A DNA stretch of 36,817 bases from Prevotella sp. (lineage in GTDB: Bacteria; Bacteroidota; Bacteroidia; Bacteroidales; Bacteroidaceae), in contig JAFLSF010000020.1 in assembly GCA_022511045.1 (NCBI GenBank), forward strand, positions 1-36,817, written 5' to 3'. Below, in pieces: positions 9,339 through 17,628 of this stretch (positions are counted from its first letter, which is position 1; each line of letters opens with the position of its first letter). The notes under the pieces are model-generated. The model saw nothing but the letters and a program-made list of their open reading frames with translations. It was not told the origin of the DNA and did no database searches. Made by a program: the position numbers and the translations under genes.

Positions 9339-10337
9339 TTAAGAGTTTAACTCGACAAATTTCTTAAAGGTGCGCAGGGCCGAACCGCTGTCAATAGACT
9401 CTCGGGCAATGGCGATGCACTCCTCAATACTTTTCTGTCCTCGCTCCAACACTTGAATACCAAAGGCCGCATTAGCCAATACGATGTTCTTTTGGGCAGG
9501 CAATGCGCGGTTCTCCAGCACAGAATCGAAGATTTCTGCAGCTTCCTCTTCTGTGGCCCCTCCTACTAACTCCTCTGGTTTGGCAATGTTGAAGCCAAGG
9601 TCTTGAGGCTTGAAGATACGCTCGTATTGGTTGGTGGTCACTTTAAAGTCACTTGTCAGCGAAATCTCGTCATAACCATCGATGCTGTTCACAATGGCGT
9701 AGTCAATGCCAATGCGCTGGTATACATTACTATAAAGGCGCATCTGGTCAAGGTTAGCTACACCTAATAACTGGCACTTTGGCTGGCTGGGGTTCACCAG
9801 CGGACCTAACAGATTAAAAATAGTAGGGAACTGCAATGCCTTGCGAATAGGGCCAACGAACTTCATAGCCTTAGCAAAGAGTTGTGCATGCAAGTATACA
9901 ATGCCTACCTCGTTGATGCTACGGTTCAATCGGTCTATATTGTCTGTAAACTTAATGCCGTGATGTTGGATAACGTTGGAGGCTCCACTAACGCTGGTTG
10001 CAGCATAATTGCCGTGTTTGGCCACTTTATAACCTGCTCCTGCTATCACGAAACAACTTGTAGTAGAGATATTAAAGGTGTTTTTGCGGTCGCCCCCCGT
10101 TCCTACTACGTCAATGTAACGGTCGCAATCAAGAATGGCGGGAACGCCCGTTTCCAGAATTCCATCGCGGAAACCCAGCAACTCTTCGACGGTAACTCCC
10201 CGCATTTGCAGGGCTGTTAATAGGGCTGTAACCTGTTCGTTGGGATATTCACTGCGGGTGATACCTACTAATATGTCTTTCATCTCCTTGCGGGAGAGTT
10301 CCTCGTGATTAAGTACTCGGTTTAGAATTTCTTTCAT
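9339..10337 (-). CDS. trpD: Anthranilate phosphoribosyltransferase
   Basis: A 332-residue enzyme that transfers phosphoribose from PRPP to anthranilate. The PRPP/Mg-binding signature is intact (VGTGGDRKNTFNIST, then KHGNYAATSVSGASN), and the N-terminal helical region of the nucleoside phosphorylase-like fold is complete. It is separate from the glutamine amidotransferase TrpG, which precedes it by 44 bp. Length and motif order are normal for the family in Bacteroidota. Confidence 0.96.
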   Translation of the reverse strand: MKEILNRVLNHEELSRKEMKDILVGITRSEYPNEQVTALLTALQMRGVTVEELLGFRDGILETGVPAILDCDRYIDVVGTGGDRKNTFNISTTSCFVIAGAGYKVAKHGNYAATSVSGASNVIQHHGIKFTDNIDRLNRSINEVGIVYLHAQLFAKAMKFVGPIRKALQFPTIFNLLGPLVNPSQPKCQLLGVANLDQMRLYSNVYQRIGIDYAIVNSIDGYDEISLTSDFKVTTNQYERIFKPQDLGFNIAKPEELVGGATEEEAAEIFDSVLENRALPAQKNIVLANAAFGIQVLERGQKSIEECIAIARESIDSGSALRTFKKFVELNS

Positions 10338-10381
10338 AGTGTGTGCTATGTAACTTGCATTTAATTGATTTCCGTTTATTG

Positions 10382-10945
10382 TTAGCCGTGCATCCAGTTA
10401 CTGAGTATCTGGCACCCTTCGGTGGTTAGTACACTTTCGGGGTGGAATTGGATGCCGTGAATATCGTATTCCCGATGGCGTAAAGCCATGATCTGTTTCT
10501 CGTCACTCTCAGCAGTAATCTCCAGACAAGCGGGAAAGTCTTTTTTTGACACCACCCACGAATGGTAGCGTCCCATAGTGATGCGGCGAGGAAGTCCAGA
10601 GAAAATAGGGTCTGTACCAAACTGTGTTCCCTCAGTTGCAACACCGTGAAACACATCGCAGAGATTTTCAAGTTTGCCGCCAAATACTTCACCGATAGCC
10701 TGATGTCCTAAGCAGACACCCAGTATGGGCTTATGTCCTGCATAGTGGCGAATAACATCTAACAGCAAACCCGCCTCTGAGGGAATCCCGGGGCCAGGCG
10801 AGAGTATGATTTTATCGTAGACCTCAAGGTAGCTGAGGCTAAATTGGTCGTTTCTTAGAACCGTCACCTCTGCTCCCAACTCCTTTACAAGGTGTGAGAG
10901 ATTATAGGTAAACGAATCGTAGTTGTCGATAATGACTATCTTCAT
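10382..10945 (-). CDS. trpG: Anthranilate synthase glutamine amidotransferase subunit
   Basis: A 187-residue class I amidotransferase that hydrolyses glutamine and channels ammonia to TrpE. The catalytic triad is visible: the nucleophilic Cys in GVCLGHQAIGE and the His and Glu in FHPESVLT. The oxyanion region ILSPGPGIPSEAG is intact. It lies 23 bp after trpE and 44 bp before trpD. PabA is closely related, but location within the trp operon favours TrpG; in some bacteria one subunit serves both enzymes. Confidence 0.95.
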   Translation of the reverse strand: MKIVIIDNYDSFTYNLSHLVKELGAEVTVLRNDQFSLSYLEVYDKIILSPGPGIPSEAGLLLDVIRHYAGHKPILGVCLGHQAIGEVFGGKLENLCDVFHGVATEGTQFGTDPIFSGLPRRITMGRYHSWVVSKKDFPACLEITAESDEKQIMALRHREYDIHGIQFHPESVLTTEGCQILSNWMHG

Positions 10946-10968
10946 AGGGGGTGATAAGAGAATAGTTG

Positions 10969-12432
10969 TTATAAGTTCTCGGCCATGAGGATGGCTTTTC
11001 TCAAGGCACCTAACTTGTTGTTTACTTCTTGTAATTCGTATTCCTCGTCGCTTTTAGCTACGATTCCGCCGCCTGCTTGAAACCACAACTCGCCGTTTCG
11101 GCTGACGAAAGTACGAATGGTAATAGCTTGATTAAGGCTCCCATCCAGACCGATGAAGCCGATACAACCTCCATAGGCACCTCGGTTGTGCGGCTCATAC
11201 TCGGAAATGAGTTGCATAGCTCGCACTTTAGGAGCCCCACTTAATGTGCCTGCAGGGAATGTGTCGATAAATGCCTTAATAGGGTCTTTGTCTTCATCTA
11301 ATTCTCCGCTAACGCGGCTAACCAAATGTATGACGTGCGAATAGTATTGCAGGTCCTTGTAGAAATCAACTTTCACGTTATGGCAGTTACGGCTTAAATC
11401 GTTACGTGCCAAATCAACCAGCATAACGTGCTCGGCATTTTCTTTTGGGTCGTTGCGTAGATATTCAGCCCCTTGTCGGTCGACCTCGGCGTTTCCGCTC
11501 CGCTTCGTCGTTCCTGCGATAGGGTCTATGTAGACTCTATACTGCTTGTCGCTTATCACTTTACTATCATTGAAAGTGTTGCTTTGCCGTTCTATTCGGC
11601 AGTGTGTCTCTGGTGATGAGCCGAAGATACGAAAGCCGCCGAAGTCAAAATAAAACAAATAAGGTGAAGGATTGATGCTGCGTAGGGCACGATAAAGCTT
11701 GAAATCGTCACCCTCAAAACGTTGTATAAAGCGACGGGAAAGAACTATCTGGAAAACATCGCCGCGCAGACAATGTCGGATGCCTTGTCGAATATTTGCC
11801 TTGTGTTCTTCGTCAGTTATTGGACTGGTGGTATTACCGACAGGGTGGAAGCCATAAGTTTGAACATTAGTGCGGTTCATAGCCTTGATAATAGCGGAAA
11901 TCTCCTTGTCTCCCATACTCTCCATTCCTTGCGCCCTCTCTGAGAGACTGACAATCAATAACTGATTGTTGAAGTGGTCGAACACGATAATATCTTTATA
12001 AAAGATATATAAGATGTCGGGGGCATCATTCTCTTCTTGTGTCTCGTCTTTGACGGCAATGTTCTCAAAGTACCGTACAGCGTTGAACGAGGTATATCCA
12101 TAGAGTCCACATACTTCGCTATGTTGGCCTTCAATATGGATGTTGTCAATAAGCGCATGGATGGCTTCCGCTGTACCGAAACTTTCGTCAATGTCCTGCA
12201 GGTGTTGGCTACCATCTGGATAGCTGATGGTGGCCGTCCCGTGACTAATAGCTATGCTGGCTATAGGATTGATGCCAATAAACGAGCGGGAGTTGTTCTT
12301 CTCGTGATAGTCGCTACTCTCCATTAGCGCACTCTGCGGATAGATGTCTCGCAGTCGCATATATACTCCGACAGGCGTATAGAGGTCAGCCAATATAGTC
12401 TGGCTTGTGGTCGTATAATGGAATGTATTCAT
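10969..12432 (-). CDS. trpE: Anthranilate synthase component I
   Basis: A 487-residue chorismate-utilising enzyme that makes anthranilate with TrpG. The N-terminal LMESSD segment corresponds to the LLESS feedback site where tryptophan binds, so allosteric inhibition is expected. The C-terminal catalytic half has GSSPETHCRIE, PIAGTTKRSG, DLARNDL, HLVSRVSGEL, FPAGTLSGAPKVRAM and GGGIVAKSDEEYE, all characteristic. It is translated 13 bp after trpB and 23 bp before trpG. Confidence 0.96.
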   Translation of the reverse strand: MNTFHYTTTSQTILADLYTPVGVYMRLRDIYPQSALMESSDYHEKNNSRSFIGINPIASIAISHGTATISYPDGSQHLQDIDESFGTAEAIHALIDNIHIEGQHSEVCGLYGYTSFNAVRYFENIAVKDETQEENDAPDILYIFYKDIIVFDHFNNQLLIVSLSERAQGMESMGDKEISAIIKAMNRTNVQTYGFHPVGNTTSPITDEEHKANIRQGIRHCLRGDVFQIVLSRRFIQRFEGDDFKLYRALRSINPSPYLFYFDFGGFRIFGSSPETHCRIERQSNTFNDSKVISDKQYRVYIDPIAGTTKRSGNAEVDRQGAEYLRNDPKENAEHVMLVDLARNDLSRNCHNVKVDFYKDLQYYSHVIHLVSRVSGELDEDKDPIKAFIDTFPAGTLSGAPKVRAMQLISEYEPHNRGAYGGCIGFIGLDGSLNQAITIRTFVSRNGELWFQAGGGIVAKSDEEYELQEVNNKLGALRKAILMAENL

Positions 12433-12445
12433 TGTCCTTCGATAG

Positions 12446-13648
12446 TTAGAAATTACCGTATGTTCCAGCCATCTGCTTGTTGTTCAGATACGTCTCTACA
12501 TCTTTGTCGCCACGCCCGCTGACTGTCAGCACCACTATGTCGTCTTTCTGGAAGTGTACCTTTTCCAATGCAGCGAGGGCATGAGCACTCTCCAATGCAG
12601 GAATGATACCCTCCAGACGGGTCAACTCATAAGCAGCACGGATGGCCTCGTTGTCATTGATACTATAGACTGTGGCACGATGTTGGGAGGCCAGATTGGC
12701 GTGCATAGGGCCAATGCCTGGATAGTCTAAGCCAGCCGATATGCTTTCCGCTTCAATAATCTGTCCGTCGGGTGTCTGCATAACCAGCGTTTTCGAGCCG
12801 TGTAAGATGCCAGGTCTGCCTACGTGGATGGTAGCAGCCGTATGCCCTGTGTCTGCTCCCTGTCCGCCTGCCTCGGCCAAAATAATCTTCACGCGATTGT
12901 CATCAATATAGTGATATATGGTTCCTGCGGCATTTGAACCGCCGCCAACACAGGCCATCAGCACATCGGGATAGTCGCGACCAACTTTCTCTTGCAGTTG
13001 TTCCTTGATTTCCCCCGAAATAACACTTTGCAAACGGGCCACCATATCAGGGTAGGGGTGCGGTCCTACCGTACTACCTATAATATAGAAAGTATCAGCA
13101 GGATGGCAACACCAGTCGCGAATGGCCTCATTGGTTGCATCTTTTAGAGTCCAGTTGCCCGTCTTTACAGGACGCACTTCTGCACCTAACATCTTCATGC
13201 GTTCTACATTAACATGCTGGCGTTCTACGTCTAATGCGCCTTGGTAGACCACACAGGGCATATCCATTAGTGCACACACCGTTGCCGTAGCTACTCCGTG
13301 CTGGCCTGCTCCCGTCTCGGCGATGATGCGTTTCTTGCCCATTTTCTTAGCCAGAAGAATCTGCCCAATGGTGTTGTTTATCTTGTGAGCTCCTGTGTGA
13401 TTCAAGTCTTCGCGCTTGAGATAGAGCCGACAGCCGTATTTCTCGCTCATTCTTTTGGCCAGATAAAGGGGTGAAGGGCGACCCACATAATCTCGAAGTA
13501 ACATACGGTACTCGTCCTTGAACTCCTGTGACTCAATGATGGGCAGGTATTGCTCTTGTAGGTTCTTGACCGTTGCATAGAGAATCTCAGGCACGTATGC
13601 TCCTCCGAATTCTCCATAAAATCCTTTATCGTTTACTGAATAACTCAT
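12446..13648 (-). CDS. trpB: Tryptophan synthase beta subunit
   Basis: A 400-residue PLP enzyme that joins indole and serine. The PLP lysine lies in HTGAHKINN, the phosphate-binding loop is CVGGGSNAAG, and the PLP nitrogen-contacting serine region is VLTVSGRGDKD. It is the canonical TrpB1 form that pairs with TrpA. TrpB is the first biosynthetic gene of the operon, an order typical of Bacteroides and Prevotella, and it starts only 12 bp after the stop of the DUF6359 lipoprotein gene, implying transcription from the promoter ahead of that gene. Confidence 0.96.
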   Translation of the reverse strand: MSYSVNDKGFYGEFGGAYVPEILYATVKNLQEQYLPIIESQEFKDEYRMLLRDYVGRPSPLYLAKRMSEKYGCRLYLKREDLNHTGAHKINNTIGQILLAKKMGKKRIIAETGAGQHGVATATVCALMDMPCVVYQGALDVERQHVNVERMKMLGAEVRPVKTGNWTLKDATNEAIRDWCCHPADTFYIIGSTVGPHPYPDMVARLQSVISGEIKEQLQEKVGRDYPDVLMACVGGGSNAAGTIYHYIDDNRVKIILAEAGGQGADTGHTAATIHVGRPGILHGSKTLVMQTPDGQIIEAESISAGLDYPGIGPMHANLASQHRATVYSINDNEAIRAAYELTRLEGIIPALESAHALAALEKVHFQKDDIVVLTVSGRGDKDVETYLNNKQMAGTYGNF

Positions 13649-13660
13649 TATCGTTTTACC

Positions 13661-14689
13661 TTAATTTCCTATTATATTATACTTAGAAACTTCTAATAAG
13701 AGTTTAGTGCCATAATAGAAACCTTTCCGTCCTGTTATTTGGACAAGCTTATTCTGGTAGTCGGGATGTGAAACCAAATTTATTTCACCTATTATCTTGC
13801 TAGGTTTGCAGTCGGCCAGATAGATGATAAATAGGTCTGTAAAGTTTGACGTGTCAAACTGCCCCTCTGACTCGTATGGCTGGTCGGCCAACACTATAGC
13901 TGTTCTATAGCCGTTAAACTCTGGATAGTCAAAGCTTATATAATCTTTGCCGCCACTCATAGCCGCTACAATATAGCCTTGAACTGTTAGACTTGCCTGT
14001 TCTGGTTCCGCTATGGCCTGAGCCACCGTTAATACATTGTCCGATTGCTGCTGGTCGTTATCATTACCGCTGTCTTCATCATTATTGTTGTTCTCATCAT
14101 TGTCGTCTTCGTCCCCATTGCCATCTGTTTCATCCCCAGTGTTGTCTTCAGTATTCTCTTCAATGGAGTCGGGCTCCTCGTCCTTGGTGACGATATGCTG
14201 CAAGTCAATCTCAATCCCTTTTATTTTCTTCAATCCATCCAACGACATATAAGTATCTTTTGTTCCGCTGATATATGCAAAGCAATTCCAGTATTGTGGA
14301 TTGTTAGCCAGATTGTATGCTTCCCGAATCCCCTTGCTGGCATCAGTCAGACAGATAGGGAACAGCTCGTCTTTCGTAAACTGGCTATCCGTTGTGTTTG
14401 ATTGTCTGCTGGCCAGCACGATAGCGCTGGTTCCCTCAAAAGGTGAGGCGAAATCGGCATTTCCAATGCTTTGCTGGGTGGCGGCTACAATGAATCCCTT
14501 GACACATATCGTCGTACCATTAGCTACTTTCTGAGCCTCCTTGATAGTTAAAGCCCCCTGTCTGTCTTCCGCAGGTACTCCTGCTGCGGGATTACTACCA
14601 CCTTTTCCCTCCTCCTCGACAATGCTTTTTTCGCAACTTGCCAAGAAGAAAAGAATAAAAAGCGTGAAGATAGGGTAAGCACATTTCAT
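13661..14689 (-). CDS. DUF6359-type two-domain lipoprotein at the head of the trp operon
   Basis: The ORF track gives 387 codons, but the start chosen here is Met46 (14689), which begins MKCAYPIFTLFILFFLASC, a clear lipoprotein signal with lipobox LASC. The mature protein (~320 residues) has two copies of a small beta domain of the DUF6359 kind, roughly residues 45-165 and 220-340 of the 342-residue protein. Each starts with a LTIKEA/LTVAQA segment, then V(K/Q)GYIVAA, and has a SAIVLA or TAIVLA strand. A low-complexity Asp/Asn/Glu linker of about 45 residues joins them. These look like OB-fold-type surface domains; the function is unknown. The codons before Met46 lie in a region holding the predicted promoter and are not protein-like. 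Confidence 0.75.
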   Translation of the reverse strand: MKCAYPIFTLFILFFLASCEKSIVEEEGKGGSNPAAGVPAEDRQGALTIKEAQKVANGTTICVKGFIVAATQQSIGNADFASPFEGTSAIVLASRQSNTTDSQFTKDELFPICLTDASKGIREAYNLANNPQYWNCFAYISGTKDTYMSLDGLKKIKGIEIDLQHIVTKDEEPDSIEENTEDNTGDETDGNGDEDDNDENNNNDEDSGNDNDQQQSDNVLTVAQAIAEPEQASLTVQGYIVAAMSGGKDYISFDYPEFNGYRTAIVLADQPYESEGQFDTSNFTDLFIIYLADCKPSKIIGEINLVSHPDYQNKLVQITGRKGFYYGTKLLLEVSKYNIIGN

Positions 14690-14693
14690 GGGA

Positions 14694-14725
14694 CAAATGT
14701 AATGCAATTTAGGGGAAAAAACAAA
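14694..14725 (-). promoter_or_regulatory. Promoter of the lipoprotein-trp operon
   Basis: On the minus strand TTTG (14725-14722), a 20-nt spacer and TACATTTG (14701-14694) give a full match to the Bacteroidota -33/-7 consensus. The -7 box ends only 4 bp before the lipoprotein ATG at 14689, so the predicted start of transcription lies at or next to the start codon, suggesting a leaderless or near-leaderless message. No attenuator fits in such a leader. Confidence 0.6.
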
Positions 14726-14740
14726 AAAAGGGGCGAAAAA

Positions 14741-14772
14741 TTTGCTTTTTATATAATAATTCTCTAAATTTG
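14741..14772 (+). promoter_or_regulatory. Promoter of the candidate small RNA
   Basis: TTTG (14741-14744), a 20-nt AT-rich spacer and TAAATTTG (14765-14772) match the -33/-7 consensus on the plus strand. It is back-to-back with the trp-operon promoter, 15 bp apart. The predicted transcription start falls near 14777. Confidence 0.6.
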
Positions 14773-14776
14773 CCTC

Positions 14777-14862
14777 CGATAAGCTGTATGAAGGCCATTG
14801 CCTCGTTCGCTTATCGTCATTCAAAGGTTGAGGTTGGTAGCGTTCTGCACCAACCTCTTTTT
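14777..14862 (+). ncRNA. Candidate small RNA between trp operon and HAD gene
   Basis: From the predicted start the transcript opens directly with an 8-bp perfect stem, CGATAAGC (14777-14784) pairing with GCTTATCG (14809-14816), enclosing a smaller AGGC-CATT-GCCT hairpin. A single-stranded stretch (14817-14829) follows, then a 9-bp terminator hairpin GAGGTTGGT/ACCAACCTC (14830-14857) and TTTTT. The total is about 86 nt. There is no plus-strand gene upstream for this terminator to serve. I do not recognise it as 6S, SRP RNA, tmRNA or a known riboswitch. A 31-codon ORF starting at 14788 overlaps it but runs through the terminator and is judged chance. Confidence 0.45.
14830..14862 (+). terminator. 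Terminator hairpin of the candidate small RNA
   Basis: GAGGTTGGT (14830-14838) pairs perfectly with ACCAACCTC (14849-14857) and is followed by five T on the plus strand. It lies between the trp promoter and the HAD gene and has no upstream plus-strand protein gene. Confidence 0.75.
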
Positions 14863-14932
14863 AACTATTATAAACTATCATAAATATAGGGTGTAAAAGT
14901 GGAGGGATTGCTTAAAATCCAAATAAAATGCG

Positions 14933-14940
14933 TATCTTTG
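14933..14940 (+). promoter_or_regulatory. -7 element (TATCTTTG) of the HAD gene
   Basis: TATCTTTG lies 22 bp before the HAD start; a TTG at 14908-14910 is a plausible -33 element at slightly long spacing. It is downstream of the small-RNA terminator, so the HAD gene has its own promoter. Confidence 0.6.
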
Positions 14941-14962
14941 CAACATAGTTTAAGAGAATTGT

Positions 14963-15616
14963 ATGAAGGAACTGATTATATTTGACTTTGACGGCACGTT
15001 AGGCGACACCAGTCGAAATATTATTACCACTATGCAGATGACCATCGCAGAGGTTCATCTGCCCCACCGTAGCGAGGCGGAGTGTGCTGCAACTATTGGG
15101 CTACCATTGGCAGGATGTTTTGAGCGTCTGTTTCCAGATGCAGACAAAACTATTATCCAACGTTGTGTAGACGCTTACAGGCGGATTTTTCAGAAGAATC
15201 TGCAGACCATCAAACCACAAGTGTTTCCAAACGTCATAGAAACATTAGCTGAACTAAAGCAAATGGGAATGACTCTCACTATAGCCTCGTCCCGCAGTCA
15301 TGCCTCCCTTGTGGAATTAACGCACTATTTGGCAATTTCCGATTACATCTCTTATCTGATAGGAGCGGATGACGTGGAGCATGCGAAACCAGCCCCAGAG
15401 CCAGTATTGAACACGCTTTCAGCCTTGAAGTTCAATACCAGCCAGACGCTTGTAGTGGGAGATATGAACGTAGACATTCTAATGGGAGCCAATGCAGGAG
15501 TCCAAACCTGTGGTGTAACGTGGGGCAACGGAACCAAAGAAGACCTTGAACGGGCAGGAGCAGATTACATTATCAGCAGAATGGAAGAGCTAATAGATAT
15601 ACTCAAGACAAAATAG
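14963..15616 (+). CDS. HAD-family phosphatase, phosphoglycolate phosphatase-like
   Basis: A 217-residue cytoplasmic HAD hydrolase with all four motifs: FDFDGTLGD (nucleophile and acid/base Asp) at residues 7-15, a serine-containing motif II (TIASSRS) near 110, a motif III lysine in EHAKPAPEP near 140, and VVGDMNVDILMGANAG near 165. A four-helix cap lies between motifs I and II (residues ~16-85), the C1-type cap of the Gph/PgmB group. The substrate cannot be fixed from sequence; phosphoglycolate phosphatase or beta-phosphoglucomutase-like activity are the usual annotations. It is a single-gene unit with its own promoter, convergent with the ROK kinase. Confidence 0.85.
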   Translation: MKELIIFDFDGTLGDTSRNIITTMQMTIAEVHLPHRSEAECAATIGLPLAGCFERLFPDADKTIIQRCVDAYRRIFQKNLQTIKPQVFPNVIETLAELKQMGMTLTIASSRSHASLVELTHYLAISDYISYLIGADDVEHAKPAPEPVLNTLSALKFNTSQTLVVGDMNVDILMGANAGVQTCGVTWGNGTKEDLERAGADYIISRMEELIDILKTK

Positions 15617-15673
15617 TGGTGTTTGTTTGGTGTATAGCAGGCGAAGAAATCAAGTCAAGACTTTGTACTTGAC

Positions 15674-15750
15674 GAGGATAGGGCTCATAGAGTGTGAGGA
15701 TAGGCCTCAAGGCGAACGAGAATAGGCCTCGTGGATGGTGAGGCCTATAC
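15674..15750. repeat. 22-bp-period tandem array between HAD and ROK genes
   Basis: Units begin at 15674, 15696, 15718 and 15740, exactly 22 bp apart: GAGGATAGGGCTC..., GAGGATAGGCCTC..., GAGAATAGGCCTC..., and a diverged GAGGCCTATAC. The core matches the minus-strand repeat at the end of trpA. It occupies much of the 201-bp gap between convergent stop codons (15616 and 15818); nothing else is recognised in that gap. Confidence 0.85.
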
Positions 15751-15817
15751 GCGTGATACTGATGAATAATGATGGAATGGATAAGAGATAATGAAAGAAT
15801 GTGCGGACGTTGTAATG

Positions 15818-16801
15818 TCATATTTCCCAACCTATAGCGGAGGCTCCAAGAATAGCGGCGGCGGCTCCATCGAGACCGCTTACCAGAAACTTGGCTTTGC
15901 CTTTATAGATGGGGAAGACGTGGTTGTCATACGCCTGTTTGATAGGATTCATTATCAGGTCACCAGCTTTGACCAGACCACCGAAGAAGATGAATGCTTC
16001 GGGGGAACAGAAGGTAGCAAAGTCTGCACAGCCCTCGCCTAACAAACGTCCTGTGAAATCGTAGACTTCCTTAGCCAGTTCGTCGCCTTTGCTTGCAGCT
16101 ATGCTAACGTCTAATGAGGTGATGTCTTCAGGCTTTAGTTCGCGAAGTAGAGAGGGACGGTCAGTTTTTGCTAATAATTCGCGTGCCGTCCGTGCTACGC
16201 CCGTTGCCGAACAGTAGGCTTCCAAACATCCTTTGCGGCCACAACCGCACGGGCGACCAGTCTCGTCGCGAACAATGATAACGTGGCCTAACTCTCCTGC
16301 GAAACCGTCGCTACCGTACACCACTTGCCCGTTGATGACGATTCCTGAGCCGACACCCGTCCCGAGGGTGATGACGATAAAATTCTTCATGTTGCGGGCA
16401 ACGCCGTACACCATTTCTCCGATGGCGGCCGCGTTGGCGTCGTTGGTGACAGCAACGGGGATGTTGTCGAGCTGTTCGCTGAACATTTGGGCTAGGGGAA
16501 CAACCGTTTCATGAGCCCACTTGATGTTGGGAGCAGTTTCTATGGTGCCGCGATAGTAGTTGCCGTTAGGCGCACCAATGCCCATCGCGTGAATCTGACC
16601 GATGCCTCCCGCTTGCCGTATGATAGGTTGTAGGGCATTGATAGATGCACTGACGAAAGCCTTTGCAGAGCCGTAGTCCTGGGTCTTGATGGTTGTTGTT
16701 GCCAAGATGTTGCCTCGTTGGTCGACTATGCCGAATACAGCATTTGTGCCTCCTAAGTCTAAACCTATGACGTATGGTTTCTTGTCTTGTTGTCCGTTCA
16801 T
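15818..16801 (-). CDS. ROK-family glucokinase
   Basis: A 327-residue ROK-family sugar kinase. The start is placed at Met17 of the track ORF (16801), because the longer start lies upstream of a -7 promoter box. The ATP-binding motif GLDLGGTNAVFG is N-terminal; NDANAAAIGE holds the catalytic Asp; LGTGVGSGIVINGQ is the second phosphate motif; ELGHVIIVRDETGRPCGCGRKGCLEAYCS holds the ROK zinc-binding Cys cluster and substrate His and Glu. Expected activity is ATP-dependent phosphorylation of glucose or a related hexose in the cytoplasm. There is no helix-turn-helix domain, so it is a kinase rather than a ROK repressor. N-acetylmannosamine or fructose kinase are less likely alternatives. Confidence 0.88.
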   Translation of the reverse strand: MNGQQDKKPYVIGLDLGGTNAVFGIVDQRGNILATTTIKTQDYGSAKAFVSASINALQPIIRQAGGIGQIHAMGIGAPNGNYYRGTIETAPNIKWAHETVVPLAQMFSEQLDNIPVAVTNDANAAAIGEMVYGVARNMKNFIVITLGTGVGSGIVINGQVVYGSDGFAGELGHVIIVRDETGRPCGCGRKGCLEAYCSATGVARTARELLAKTDRPSLLRELKPEDITSLDVSIAASKGDELAKEVYDFTGRLLGEGCADFATFCSPEAFIFFGGLVKAGDLIMNPIKQAYDNHVFPIYKGKAKFLVSGLDGAAAAILGASAIGWEI

Positions 16802-16836
16802 GCTTGTATGGTTCGTTTTTTCGTTATTTAGATGTA

Positions 16837-16844
16837 CAAAGGTA
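16837..16844 (-). promoter_or_regulatory. -7 element (TACCTTTG) of the ROK kinase gene
   Basis: TACCTTTG on the minus strand fits TAnnTTTG and ends 35 bp before the ATG at 16801. It supports the shorter start, since the longer ORF would begin inside or upstream of the promoter. No -33 box at ideal spacing is evident. Confidence 0.5.
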
Positions 16845-16919
16845 AGCAATAAACTGCAAAACTATCCTTGTTTAACTCCCTTTAACTTCCATATAACCTT
16901 TAACTCCGCGAATTTTTTG

Positions 16920-16927
16920 TAATTTTG
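16920..16927 (+). promoter_or_regulatory. -7 element (TAATTTTG) of the lysE-DUF4924-rfbD-prfC-tsaC run
   Basis: TAATTTTG ends 8 bp before the ATG of the LysE-type gene, giving a very short leader. The following five plus-strand genes have gaps of only 22-37 bp, so this may be the promoter of the whole run. Confidence 0.55.
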
Positions 16928-16935
16928 CACACGAT

Positions 16936-17601
16936 ATGGCGTTTCCGATACATATAAACATCGTAGACTTAGTCCTAAAGGGAATGCTCATCGGGATGGT
17001 TGCTTCCGCTCCAATGGGGCCTGTTGGTGTGCTCTGTGTGCAGCGAACGCTGAACAAGGGGCGCTGGTTCGGCTTTGTGACGGGAGTCGGTGCGGCCATT
17101 AGCGACATAATCTATGCTGGAATTACGGGTTTTGGTATGGCTTTTGTGATGGATTTCGTCAATGATGACCGCAACAAGTTCTATCTTCAGATATTAGGCA
17201 GTATAGTTTTGTTGTGCTTTGGAATTTTTACTTGGCATAGTAACCCAACGAAGAAAATGCACCAGTCGGGCAAGAAGCGAGGCTCCTATACGTACAACTT
17301 ATGGACGGCTTTTTTAGTGACATTCTCCAATCCTCTCATCATATTCCTCTTTATGGGACTTTTTGCCCAGTTCGCCTTTGTCATCCCCGACCGTCCTTTT
17401 GAAATGCTGATAGGCTTTGCCAGCATTGTGGCTGGAGCGCTGGTATGGTGGTACGGGCTGACGTGGTTGGTAGACAAGGTAAGAGCAATCTTTGATGCGA
17501 ATGGTATTCGCATTATCAATCAGATAATAGGTATGGTAGTTATCATCGTGTCGCTCATCTTCCTGTTTGGCACTATGACGAACCTCTATACATTCTTTTA
17601 G
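16936..17601 (+). CDS. LysE/RhtB-type amino-acid exporter
   Basis: A 221-residue inner-membrane protein with about six hydrophobic segments. The N-terminal GMLIGMVASAPMGPVGVLCVQRTL segment is the LysE-family signature (a helix with a PxGP motif), followed by GFVTGVGAAISDIIYA. A short basic loop (NPTKKMHQSGKKRG) separates the halves, and TFSNPLIIFLF is the second-half signature. Family members export amino acids or related small molecules; the substrate is not predictable here. It is the first gene of a tightly spaced plus-strand run. Confidence 0.85.
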   Translation: MAFPIHINIVDLVLKGMLIGMVASAPMGPVGVLCVQRTLNKGRWFGFVTGVGAAISDIIYAGITGFGMAFVMDFVNDDRNKFYLQILGSIVLLCFGIFTWHSNPTKKMHQSGKKRGSYTYNLWTAFLVTFSNPLIIFLFMGLFAQFAFVIPDRPFEMLIGFASIVAGALVWWYGLTWLVDKVRAIFDANGIRIINQIIGMVVIIVSLIFLFGTMTNLYTFF

Positions 17602-17628
17602 ACAATCAGCAAGCAAAAGTATCAGACC

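Noticed and set aside
13775-13782. Internal promoter for trpB (TAAATTTG, minus strand)
   Set aside because: Matches -7 only; no -33 at the expected spacing and it lies inside the lipoprotein coding region, so it is too weak to list.
14690-14824. 45-codon N-terminal extension of the DUF6359 lipoprotein
   Set aside because: It covers the predicted promoters, places the lipoprotein signal internally and has no conserved character.
14788-14883. 31-codon ORF overlapping the candidate small RNA, as a leader peptide
   Set aside because: It runs through the terminator hairpin and U-run and has no run of a regulatory amino acid (no Trp codon).
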